Below are positions 17,568 through 25,477 of a stretch of 64,000 nucleotides of DNA, piece by piece. The notes beneath the pieces were generated by a model. It did no database searches. It was not told the origin of the DNA and was given only the letters and a program-made list of their open reading frames with translations. Each line of letters opens with the position of its first letter. The stretch's first letter is position 1. Position numbers and translations under genes: made by a program. Source of the stretch: Francisella philomiragia subsp. philomiragia ATCC 25015 (GTDB lineage Bacteria; Pseudomonadota; Gammaproteobacteria; Francisellales; Francisellaceae); the NCBI RefSeq assembly GCF_000156715.1, contig NZ_DS999316.1:438985-502984 (forward strand), written 5' to 3'.

Positions 17568-19655
17568 TTAAAGTTTTGAAATATCAGCTACACCAACAAA
17601 CATTTTATGAATAGTTGCAAGTAATGCAATTCGATTATCTCTGACACTGGCATCATCATCCATAACCATAACATTTTCAAAAAACTCTGCGATAACCTTA
17701 TCTAAACAAGTCAAAAGCTCTAAAGCATAATTATATTCTCTATTACCTAGATACTTATCAAGATCAGCACTTATTTCTTCTATGCTATAAGCAAGAGCTA
17801 GCTCATACTCATTGCCTGCTGTTTTAGCTATCTCAATATTATAAGAGTACTTTTTATCTTCAGATGCGTTCTTAATAAGAATATTAGCAACACGCTTATT
17901 TGATGCTATAAGGCTCTGAGCTTTATCTGTAGATATAAAACTAGTTACAGCTATTATTCTAGCTGCAAAATCCTTGATTGAATCATATTTAGTATTAATT
18001 ACTGATTCAAAGATATTTACAGCAACACCTTCATCTTTATATAGATTTTTTAGTCTATCTAGACAGAATGATACTACTTCTGCTTTTATATCAGAACTAA
18101 ACTCTAAGTTATTCACTTCTTTATAGCTATCTAATGCAATTTCGATAACCTTTTCTAAAGCTATATCAATATTTGTATCTCTTAGAATACGCAGAATACC
18201 AATTGCTGATCTTCTTAGAGCAAATGGATCTTTATTTCCTGTTGGTTTTTGACCAATTCCAAATATCCCAACTAAAGTATCTAACTTTTCTGCTAGTGCA
18301 ACACAAGCTGCGACATCAGTCCTTGGTAATTCTGCACCAGAATATTTTGGCCAGTACTGCTGTTCTATAGCATCAGCAACGATATCTGTTTCACCATGTG
18401 CTTTTGCATAATACTTACCTATTATCCCTTGTAAATCAGTAAACTCAAATACCATATCAGATATCAAATCAGCCTTAGCTAATAAACCAGCTCTGTAAGC
18501 TTGTTGGCTATCTACATTATTCAAATCTGCTAATTTCTGTGCTGTATTAGCAATTCTTTGAGCTTTTTGATACATATTTCCAAGTTTATTTTGGAATGTA
18601 ACATTCTCTAATCTAGGTAATAATTGTTCTAAAGATTTCTTTAGATCTGTATCATAGAAAAATGCCGCATCAGCTAATCTTGCGTTCATAACTTTTTGAT
18701 TACCAGATGTTACAAGCTCAGGCTTCTTACTCTCAATATTTGAGATTGTAATAAAGTTTGCAACAAGATTATTATCACAATCTAATAATGCAAAACACTT
18801 TTGATGCTCCTCCATTGAGGATATTAACGCTTCTTGTGGAACTCTCAAGAAATCATTATTAAAACTACATAGCATAGCATTTGGATACTCTACAATAGCG
18901 CAAACCTCTTCTACAAGATCATCATCTAAAACGACCTTATAGTTATTTTCTTTAGCTATCTTTTTAGCCTGTTCAATTAACATCTGCTTGCGTTGCTCCC
19001 AATCGATAAGAACTTTGGCTTCAGCTAATAATCTCTCATATTCAGCAATCTCATTGATAGATATTGCATCAGGATGATGAAATCTATGTCCATAAGTAAT
19101 ATTAGAAGCTTTATGTCCTAAAATTTCAATATCAACAATCTCATTTCCATACAACGCTAGTACCCAATGCACAGGTCTCACAAATTCAACAACAGAATCA
19201 CCCCAACGCATCATTTTTGGAATTGGGAGCTGCTTAAGTGCTTTTGTAATAATTTCTTGCAACAAGGAAACAGTTAGTTGACCAGATTGTATAGTTTTAT
19301 AAAAAAGTTTGTCACCTTTTGGAGTTTCGATTCTATCTAATTGATCAAGCTCTACTCCACAAGAACTTGCGAAACCTAAAGCTACTTTTGTTGGTTCACC
19401 ATCTTTATAAGCAATACTAACTAGCGGACCCTGCTTTTCAACAACTATGTCTTCTTGAGACTCAGCTAAGTCTTTGATTATAAAAGATAATCTTCGAGGT
19501 GAAGCAAACCACTTGGTACCGCCAAAACCAACTTTTGCGTCTTTCAATTGAGTTTCTACACTATTTAACAAAGACTCTGCTAAGCCACGTAATGCTTTTG
19601 GAGGTAGTTCTTCTGTCCCTAATTCAAATAAAAAATCTTTTGTAACTTTGCTCAT
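17568..19655 (-). CDS. glyS: Glycine--tRNA ligase beta subunit
   Basis: Beta subunit of the tetrameric alpha2beta2 glycyl-tRNA synthetase. It has 695 residues, the expected length. It begins DFLFELGTEELPPKAL, the invariant beta-subunit N-terminus, and carries MRWGDSVVEFVRPVHWVLALYG and FRVPQEALISSMEEHQKCFAL in the middle. An HD-like region and a C-terminal DALR-type anticodon-binding region (NRIALLATIHKMFVGVADISKL) follow. The alpha-subunit gene glyQ, usually just upstream, is absent: upstream is divergent tatD. The enzyme therefore depends on glyQ elsewhere. Confidence 0.96.
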   Translation of the reverse strand: MSKVTKDFLFELGTEELPPKALRGLAESLLNSVETQLKDAKVGFGGTKWFASPRRLSFIIKDLAESQEDIVVEKQGPLVSIAYKDGEPTKVALGFASSCGVELDQLDRIETPKGDKLFYKTIQSGQLTVSLLQEIITKALKQLPIPKMMRWGDSVVEFVRPVHWVLALYGNEIVDIEILGHKASNITYGHRFHHPDAISINEIAEYERLLAEAKVLIDWEQRKQMLIEQAKKIAKENNYKVVLDDDLVEEVCAIVEYPNAMLCSFNNDFLRVPQEALISSMEEHQKCFALLDCDNNLVANFITISNIESKKPELVTSGNQKVMNARLADAAFFYDTDLKKSLEQLLPRLENVTFQNKLGNMYQKAQRIANTAQKLADLNNVDSQQAYRAGLLAKADLISDMVFEFTDLQGIIGKYYAKAHGETDIVADAIEQQYWPKYSGAELPRTDVAACVALAEKLDTLVGIFGIGQKPTGNKDPFALRRSAIGILRILRDTNIDIALEKVIEIALDSYKEVNNLEFSSDIKAEVVSFCLDRLKNLYKDEGVAVNIFESVINTKYDSIKDFAARIIAVTSFISTDKAQSLIASNKRVANILIKNASEDKKYSYNIEIAKTAGNEYELALAYSIEEISADLDKYLGNREYNYALELLTCLDKVIAEFFENVMVMDDDASVRDNRIALLATIHKMFVGVADISKL

Positions 19656-19776
19656 TTACAAACCTTATAGATAAATGTTTATTTTACTAATACTCTCAAG
19701 ATGCTGAAAAGTATAATTGTTATGTATATTGCGCTATATTATAACTTAATAAACCAAAGAATTTAACTAAACATCT

Positions 19777-20523
19777 ATGTTTATTGATACACATTGTCAC
19801 TTAGATTTTGCTATTTTTGATAAGATACGAGATGCAATATTACAAAACTGTAATGAATTAGGTATTAATCACTTTATAAACCCTGCGACTCGAAGAGATA
19901 ATTGGGATAATCTGATTCAACTTAATAAACAACACAGTAACGTCGCTATTTGTTTTGGTTTACATCCAGTATTTACAGTCAATCATAGTTTATCTGATTT
20001 AGATCATTTAGAAATATATACTCAGAAGTATTCAACTAAAATCATAGGGGAAATTGGTCTAGATAAAAGATTTGAAAATTTTGATAAACAGATAGAATTT
20101 TTTTCAGTGCAAATAGCTATTGCTAAAAATCTCAATAAACAGGTAATTATTCATGTTGTAAAATCTCATAATGAGGTATTACGAATCATTAAAGATTTAA
20201 AATTTACTAATGGTGGAATTATTCATGCTTTTAATGCAAGCGATACTATCGCACAACAGTATATAGATCTTGGCTTTAAATTAGGCATTGGAGGAATTAT
20301 CTCTCACCCACAGTCAAAACTTAAACAAACTCTACAAAAAATCAACCCGAAAAATATTGTCTTAGAAACAGACTCACCTGACATGAGACTTTATAATAGT
20401 TGTGAAGATATTAACACTCCAGAAAATATACCTACAATTTTTGAATTGCTTAAGGATATTTATCAAGTAAATCCTGATATACTAAAACAACAAATTTATA
20501 ATACTAGCTTAGAATTTATCTAA
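19777..20523 (+). CDS. tatD: TatD-family metal-dependent deoxyribonuclease
   Basis: A 248-residue TIM-barrel amidohydrolase-like nuclease. Metal ligands are visible: FIDTHCHLDF at residues 2-11, GEIGLDKRF near 88-96, IIHVVKSH near 125-132, IIHAFNAS near 148-155, and LETDSPDM near 196-203. Family members have 3'-5' DNase activity, linked to repair of oxidised DNA and DNA degradation. It is separated from recF by only 3 bp, so the two form a small DNA-repair operon that is divergent from glyS. Confidence 0.92.
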   Translation: MFIDTHCHLDFAIFDKIRDAILQNCNELGINHFINPATRRDNWDNLIQLNKQHSNVAICFGLHPVFTVNHSLSDLDHLEIYTQKYSTKIIGEIGLDKRFENFDKQIEFFSVQIAIAKNLNKQVIIHVVKSHNEVLRIIKDLKFTNGGIIHAFNASDTIAQQYIDLGFKLGIGGIISHPQSKLKQTLQKINPKNIVLETDSPDMRLYNSCEDINTPENIPTIFELLKDIYQVNPDILKQQIYNTSLEFI

Positions 20524-20526
20524 AAA

Positions 20527-21576
20527 ATGTATATAGCCAATTTACGCTTACAAAACTTTAGAAATATTCCTATTAAGAGTTTTGACTTTAAAAATAGTAT
20601 AAATTTTATAGTTGGTAAAAATGGTTCTGGCAAAACATCCATTCTTGAGTCGATATATTTTCTCTCACATAGTAGATCATTTCGTAGCTCACAGCTCAAT
20701 CGCATAATTAACCATGATAGCGATGAGTTTATAGTCTATACAAAAGCTTATAACCCTGATGAAGTAGTCATATCACTATCACGTAAAAAAAATAGTAATA
20801 ATATTTCAAAATTAAATAGCGAAATTCAAAAAAATCATACTGAAATAACGCGAGTTTTACCTATCCAATTAATGAATCCTGAAAGTTTCAATATCATAAA
20901 CTCTGGTGCTCAACAAAGATGTAAAGTTCTTGATTGGGGCGCTTTTTATCTTGATAAAACTTTTTTAAAAATATGGCAACAAACTAAATTTCTTATCAAG
21001 CAAAGAAATTCTGCTCTTAAACAAAACTACCCAAAGGCTTATATCAACGGGATAGATAAAAAATTATGCGAGTTTGCTGATATTCTAGATTACAAAAGAC
21101 AAGCTTATTTTATAAAACTAAAACCTAAAATATATGAAGTTCTGTCACAATTTAATCCAGATTTGAAACTTGATATAGATTACTTCCGCGGTTGGAACTC
21201 ACATAAAAGCCTAGTCCAAGTTTTAGAAGAATCATTTGACTCTGATAACAGATACAATGTTACTAGTCACGGTCCTCACAAAGCTGATATAGTTTTAACT
21301 ATAAATCATAAACCAATACAAGATATCTTTTCCCGTGGACAACAGAAACTACTAATTTGTGCAATCAAATTAGCACAAGGAGAGATTCATAATTCAGAAA
21401 ATGAAAACAAATGTATTTATCTAATAGATGATATAACATCTGAACTTGATAATACTCATACAAAAACCCTTTTTAGCTATCTCAAAAATCTAAAATCACA
21501 AGTTTTTATTACGACTACAGAAAAAAATAAAATCATCGACTTTCTTAATTTAGATAGTCATATCATCGAAATATAG
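20527..21576 (+). CDS. recF: DNA replication and repair protein RecF
   Basis: SMC-like ABC ATPase that, with RecO and RecR, loads RecA at ssDNA gaps. Walker [10 protein letters not shown] is at about residues 34-42. The signature motif [10 protein letters not shown] is near 270-279 and Walker [13 protein letters not shown] near 300-311. It starts [13 protein letters not shown], the family N-terminus. It has 349 residues, typical. Here it follows tatD and is not in the common dnaA-dnaN-recF-gyrB cluster. A small exported-protein gene follows after 11 bp. Confidence 0.95.
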   Translation: MYIANLRLQNFRNIPIKSFDFKNSINFIVGKNGSGKTSILESIYFLSHSRSFRSSQLNRIINHDSDEFIVYTKAYNPDEVVISLSRKKNSNNISKLNSEIQKNHTEITRVLPIQLMNPESFNIINSGAQQRCKVLDWGAFYLDKTFLKIWQQTKFLIKQRNSALKQNYPKAYINGIDKKLCEFADILDYKRQAYFIKLKPKIYEVLSQFNPDLKLDIDYFRGWNSHKSLVQVLEESFDSDNRYNVTSHGPHKADIVLTINHKPIQDIFSRGQQKLLICAIKLAQGEIHNSENENKCIYLIDDITSELDNTHTKTLFSYLKNLKSQVFITTTEKNKIIDFLNLDSHIIEI

Positions 21577-21587
21577 GATATAAGACA

Positions 21588-21878
21588 ATGCTTAGAATAA
21601 TACTCTCACTATTTCTACCAATACTAGTTTTTGCCAATAGTCCAATATGTGATGGTAATACCTATGAGATTAATCAATGCCTTAAGACACAAATGCAAAT
21701 GTATGATAAAAAACTAGATTCTCTCAAAAACTCTAACATCAAAGAATTTAAAAAATACCGTGATAATATATGCTCAAACATTAGCTCTGCATATAATGGA
21801 GGAACTTATGAGTCTATTAAATATGGAAACTGTATAATTTCTCTTGATAGGTGGTTTTTAGAAGAAGTAAAGATGTAA
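21588..21878 (+). CDS. Small exported LprI/DUF1311-like protein
   Basis: A 96-residue protein with a signal peptide (MLRIILSLFLPILVFA, then NSPICDGNTYEINQC). The mature region resembles the LprI/DUF1311 type: Cys-x-n-EINQC, then a helical YDKKLDSL segment and two later cysteines (NICSN, GNCII), giving four Cys that could form two disulfides. Some members of this family inhibit lysozyme; that role is not shown here. It is 11 bp downstream of recF and convergent with the partner gene at 21901. Confidence 0.7.
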   Translation: MLRIILSLFLPILVFANSPICDGNTYEINQCLKTQMQMYDKKLDSLKNSNIKEFKKYRDNICSNISSAYNGGTYESIKYGNCIISLDRWFLEEVKM

Positions 21879-21900
21879 ATAAATACTAAATTTAATATTA

Positions 21901-22518
21901 TTATTCTTCTTTAATAGCCGTAAAAAGATCTTGGAATCCTTGAGGCGCTTTTTCTAATGTTTTATTTTTCGCAGGATCTCCATAATCATAGTTTGAATAG
22001 ACATTTTTTGAACCTAGCCAAGCATCTATACTACCATTATCATGTAAATTAATTGAATAACTATTACCTTCAGCATCTTTTAGACCCCAATAACGATCTC
22101 CCCAAGAGTATCTATATCCAACCTTTTCAGGAAGTTCAAGAGCAAGCCTCGAACCATCTGGTGCAGCAATTTCAAGATGTCCCTCCTCAGGAGTACCAAC
22201 CCACTCAAATCCATGTGTACCCTCTTCATTTAAATAACTTTTCTGATCATTTAATAAAGATTTAGTTGGAATAGCCTGTTGTACAATATCACCAGATGCA
22301 ATTAATGCTGCTCGAGTATCTTCAATTGTTGGAGCAGATGTTGTATCAGTTGTAGTGTTAGATGCTTCATCTGTTGTATCACTATCATTAGCTACACCAG
22401 GAACCATACTACTAGATAAATTCCCTGCAGATTTAGTCACTTCAAGATTTGCAGCATTTGAAGCAATATCACCCAATAAAAAACTACCTAATAAAACTAC
22501 TATTTTTTTAAATTTCAT
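21901..22518 (-). CDS. Secreted partner of pilin-like protein, copy 1 (unknown family)
   Basis: I do not recognise this family. The protein has 205 residues and a signal peptide ending near SNA-AN. The mature N-terminus LEVTKSAGN...MVPGV matches LYINKIAGN...LVTGV of the protein at 23317-24006. A Thr/Ser/Asp-rich linker (about 40-65) leads to a C-terminal domain rich in Gly and aromatics (GYRYSWGDRYWGLKDAEGN, INLHDNGSIDAWLG), possibly all-beta. There are no cysteines in the mature part. It starts 24 bp after a type IV pilin-like gene. The same two-gene order occurs 1.5 kb away, so the pair appears to be a duplicated unit. Confidence 0.75.
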   Translation of the reverse strand: MKFKKIVVLLGSFLLGDIASNAANLEVTKSAGNLSSSMVPGVANDSDTTDEASNTTTDTTSAPTIEDTRAALIASGDIVQQAIPTKSLLNDQKSYLNEEGTHGFEWVGTPEEGHLEIAAPDGSRLALELPEKVGYRYSWGDRYWGLKDAEGNSYSINLHDNGSIDAWLGSKNVYSNYDYGDPAKNKTLEKAPQGFQDLFTAIKEE

Positions 22519-22542
22519 AACTATACCTCTTAGTTTAATCTC

Positions 22543-22905
22543 CTACTCAGTCAATACCAAATCATACTGATAGTACGGTTCAGCAACATCAGGTATTAAA
22601 GTTGGTTCAACATAAACTTTAATATTTGCATTCTGAGCATCTACTCTTTCTTTACATACTTGTACAACATTATCTTTATTTACTTCAACACATCCCCAAA
22701 GTTGAGAGTTTTCATCGGGAAATTTTCCAGTTTCATATGTATAATGAGTAATCTCATTAATATAGCTTCGTGCCGCGATATCTGCACCAGAAAGTTTTGC
22801 TCTAACTTGATAGTTTGAATACATTGGTATTGCTATAGTGGCTATGATAGCAATTATCGCTATAACAATTATTAGCTCTATTAGAGAGAATCCTCTACTA
22901 TTCAT
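22543..22905 (-). CDS. Type IV pilin-like protein (copy 1)
   Basis: A 120-residue prepilin. The leader is MNSRG, with cleavage predicted before Phe6 (FSLIELIIV). The mature Glu at position +5 and a long hydrophobic helix follow, as in type IVa pilins. The globular part is short, with two cysteines (WGC at 72 and QVC at 84) 12 residues apart and the end PYYQYDLVL. It is about 50% identical by eye to the pilin at 24017-24382. It is followed by a secreted partner gene. It may be a minor pilin or pseudopilin; the major Francisella pilins are, from memory, longer. Confidence 0.9.
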   Translation of the reverse strand: MNSRGFSLIELIIVIAIIAIIATIAIPMYSNYQVRAKLSGADIAARSYINEITHYTYETGKFPDENSQLWGCVEVNKDNVVQVCKERVDAQNANIKVYVEPTLIPDVAEPYYQYDLVLTE

Positions 22906-23114
22906 ATACTCTTATATAGATAAATAAAAATTGACTTAGGATAACTACTATTAATTTACGTGTATATAGAAAAAAATAATGGCACCCATTAAAAGTTAAT
23001 TAGCGAAGCTACATTTATATATAAAAAATGTTCTCTAAGAATATTTATTCATTAGCCTAATCTGATAATATGTATTATTAATCTTATTATTAATTAATAA
23101 AGTAATTTACAACT

Positions 23115-23324
23115 ATGCTTAAGAAAATTGTAGGCTTAATAATTCTAACTTTTCTACTTGTAGGTTGTAAAGATTCCTATAAAAATAATCAGTGGAGCAA
23201 ATTTCATAGAGATTCATCAACCAGTTCTGATCTTCACTCAAGACTTGTTGAAGTTCATAATCGTGAGAGCATAGGATTCACATACTCACCTTATGGAGCA
23301 GATTTCAGAAATAGTCTTAATTAG
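23115..23324 (+). CDS. Small predicted lipoprotein
   Basis: A 69-residue protein with a lipobox: hydrophobic GLIILTFLLVGC, Cys at about residue 18, then KDSYKNNQ. Position +2 is Lys, and the remaining 50 residues are hydrophilic with no recognised domain. It is transcribed divergently from pilin copy 1 across 209 bp of very AT-rich sequence in which I see no other gene. Its 3' end overlaps the convergent partner gene by 8 bp. Its place between the two pilin/partner pairs hints at a shared role, but this is inference. Confidence 0.65.
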   Translation: MLKKIVGLIILTFLLVGCKDSYKNNQWSKFHRDSSTSSDLHSRLVEVHNRESIGFTYSPYGADFRNSLN

Positions 23325-24006
23325 AAGAAGATCTTGTTTGACAATATTTATTTGCTTGATTTTCAGAGCAATAATTATTAATTTGTTCACGCACGGTTTC
23401 TTTTGAACAAAACCAACTACTTCCACAAGGCTTATTTATTATATCACTATCTTCCGAGTCTTGCGTCTCCAAAAAAGCTGCTATTGACTTCTCAAATTCA
23501 TCAATAACATTAAAGTTGGGAGGATCATAAGGTGAAAAGTCAGTATTAGTATATCTATCAATAATATCTCCAGCATTATGTGCATATGGAGCTGGATTTC
23601 CTAATATACCACTATAAGTCTTTAATCTACCTAATGAATCTATAGAAATTCCAAAAATATTCCTATCAAGATAAGTATCTTCCCATACTTCTCCATTACC
23701 CGAAACAATATGGAAAACATCATTACCAATTTCCACATAAACTCCATTTGAGTATTTCTTGCAAACTGTTGTAGTTTCTCCACACCTACTAAACCAAGGC
23801 ATACTAGTTATATTTCGAAAAGTAGGTGTATCATAAAGATAATCTAAACTAGAGTTCTGATTAGTTGTAGATTTATTAGAACCAACTCCTGTAACTAAAT
23901 TATTAGGTATATTACCAGCAATTTTATTTATATAAAGAACAGCTGCATTTAGTAAAGATATATTCAAAAAAATTCCAATAGTAACTATTAGTGTTTTAGT
24001 AAACAT
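23317..24006 (-). CDS. Secreted partner of pilin-like protein, copy 2 (unknown family)
   Basis: A 229-residue paralogue of the 21901-22518 protein. It has a signal peptide ending near LLNA-AV and the same mature start (K-x-AGN...V-x-GV). A C-terminal region aligns loosely with copy 1 (FGISIDSLGRLKTYSG against YSINLHDNGSIDAWLG). Unlike copy 1 it has a CGETTTVC pair near 76-83 and a Cys-rich tail with four more cysteines in the last ~38 residues, which suggests disulfide stabilisation. It starts 10 bp after pilin copy 2. Function unknown. Confidence 0.75.
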   Translation of the reverse strand: MFTKTLIVTIGIFLNISLLNAAVLYINKIAGNIPNNLVTGVGSNKSTTNQNSSLDYLYDTPTFRNITSMPWFSRCGETTTVCKKYSNGVYVEIGNDVFHIVSGNGEVWEDTYLDRNIFGISIDSLGRLKTYSGILGNPAPYAHNAGDIIDRYTNTDFSPYDPPNFNVIDEFEKSIAAFLETQDSEDSDIINKPCGSSWFCSKETVREQINNYCSENQANKYCQTRSSSN

Positions 24007-24016
24007 ATCACTTCTC

Positions 24017-24382
24017 CTAATATACTAAGGTTAAATTATATTGATAATAAGGTTGCTTTATATTAGGTAATATATCTTGATCAATATATACCCTCATAAC
24101 AGCATTTTTTGAATCTATTCGTTCTATACATACCTGAATAACATTATCTCTATTAACTTCTCTACACCCCCATAATTCAGAAGTTTCATCAGGAAATGTC
24201 TTTTTCCCAGAGGTATAATCTGTGACTTGATTGAGATGGCTATTTGCTATTGCATCTGTTACCGAAATTTTAGCTCTAGTCTTATAATTTGAATACATGG
24301 GTATAGCTATAGTAGCTACAATAGCAACAACGACTATTATAACCATTAACTCCAATAATGAAAATCCTGCTTTTGTGCGCAT
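24017..24382 (-). CDS. Type IV pilin-like protein (copy 2)
   Basis: A 121-residue prepilin with leader MRTKAG, cleaved before Phe7 (FSLLELMV), Glu at mature +5 and a hydrophobic helix (about 8-30). Cysteines are at 73 (WGC) and 85 (QVC). It matches pilin copy 1 throughout: [48 protein letters not shown]. It is the first gene of the second pilin/partner pair. Processing by PilD and display on a pilus are expected from the family, not shown here. Confidence 0.9.
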   Translation of the reverse strand: MRTKAGFSLLELMVIIVVVAIVATIAIPMYSNYKTRAKISVTDAIANSHLNQVTDYTSGKKTFPDETSELWGCREVNRDNVIQVCIERIDSKNAVMRVYIDQDILPNIKQPYYQYNLTLVY

Positions 24383-24552
24383 CCAAATGATATATAGAAC
24401 TATTTCGAAACTGATAATAGCAATTTTTTAATTCGAAACATACGGGAATAATTGACAGTCCTTGTTAAATTTTAATTGATCTAAGCTAGAACTAAATGTT
24501 AGAATTAATAATATATTATGTTAATTTAAGCATTAATAAAATATGCTACAGT

Positions 24553-25467
24553 CTATGATCGCTTACTAACTGCTGCGTTTGTCATATACACACCCAAAAA
24601 CACAACACCACCAAAAAGTAGTGATAGCATAGAAATTGTTTCTCCATATAATACAAAACCAATCAAAATAACTAAAAATGGCATGGTGTTTTGAAAAACT
24701 GCCGTCTTATAAACTCCAATTTCCTCAAGAGCTCTTAGATACCACAAATAAGCTAATACAGTTGCAAATACGGCTATGTATAGCATACTACCCCAGAACT
24801 TAATATCTGTATGAGCAAGTTCTGAAAAGTCTGATTTAAATAAACTTACTATAGCAAACATTATCATGCCAACTATAGCACCGTAAGTATTGATTGTAAT
24901 CATATCAACACCTGCTCTTACACAACATTTACCAAATATCGCATAAGCTGAAAAACATACAACAGCTAATATACTTAATATTTCTCCTAGGTTCATATTG
25001 ATACCAGTTGAGCATTGCATAGAAGAGTTACTAGAAAACATCACAACACCGATAGTACCTAACAATGCAACCAATATACCAATCTTTGCTTGTTGATTAA
25101 CTTTCATCTGAAACATATAACTAGACAAGATAGTTATCAAACATGGACTAAATGCAAATATAATCGCAACAATATTCCCAGATATTAGCTTCTCCGCCCA
25201 TAAGAATACTATGTTATATAGAAACACCCCAAAGAATCCAACAGCTATAACATAAAGCCATTGTCTAAGATTTAAGCGTGGGAAAAATGTTTTGGTAAAA
25301 AAATAGTGAACTACAAGAAAAATAAGAGACGCCATAACATAACGAATTAAGCCAACCAAATATATATCTACATATTCTAATGGAAGCGGAGCTATATGAT
25401 ACAAACTAGCCCAAAATACTAAGGCTAGGAATATTTTGACATACCCTTGTAGTAAAGAAGAATTCAT
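24553..25467 (-). CDS. EamA/DMT-family transporter
   Basis: A 304-residue membrane protein with about ten hydrophobic segments and the two-fold EamA repeat. The first half ends in IVAIIFAFSPCLITIL and the second in TVLAYLWYLRALEEIGVYKTAVFQNTMPFLVILIGFVLYGE, the EamA hallmark. Such proteins export or import metabolites such as amino acids or nucleosides, and the substrate here is unknown. It starts 10 bp after the end of acs and is probably co-transcribed with it, though a functional link is not evident. Confidence 0.85.
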   Translation of the reverse strand: MNSSLLQGYVKIFLALVFWASLYHIAPLPLEYVDIYLVGLIRYVMASLIFLVVHYFFTKTFFPRLNLRQWLYVIAVGFFGVFLYNIVFLWAEKLISGNIVAIIFAFSPCLITILSSYMFQMKVNQQAKIGILVALLGTIGVVMFSSNSSMQCSTGINMNLGEILSILAVVCFSAYAIFGKCCVRAGVDMITINTYGAIVGMIMFAIVSLFKSDFSELAHTDIKFWGSMLYIAVFATVLAYLWYLRALEEIGVYKTAVFQNTMPFLVILIGFVLYGETISMLSLLFGGVVFLGVYMTNAAVSKRS

Positions 25468-25477
25468 GAATTTTAGA

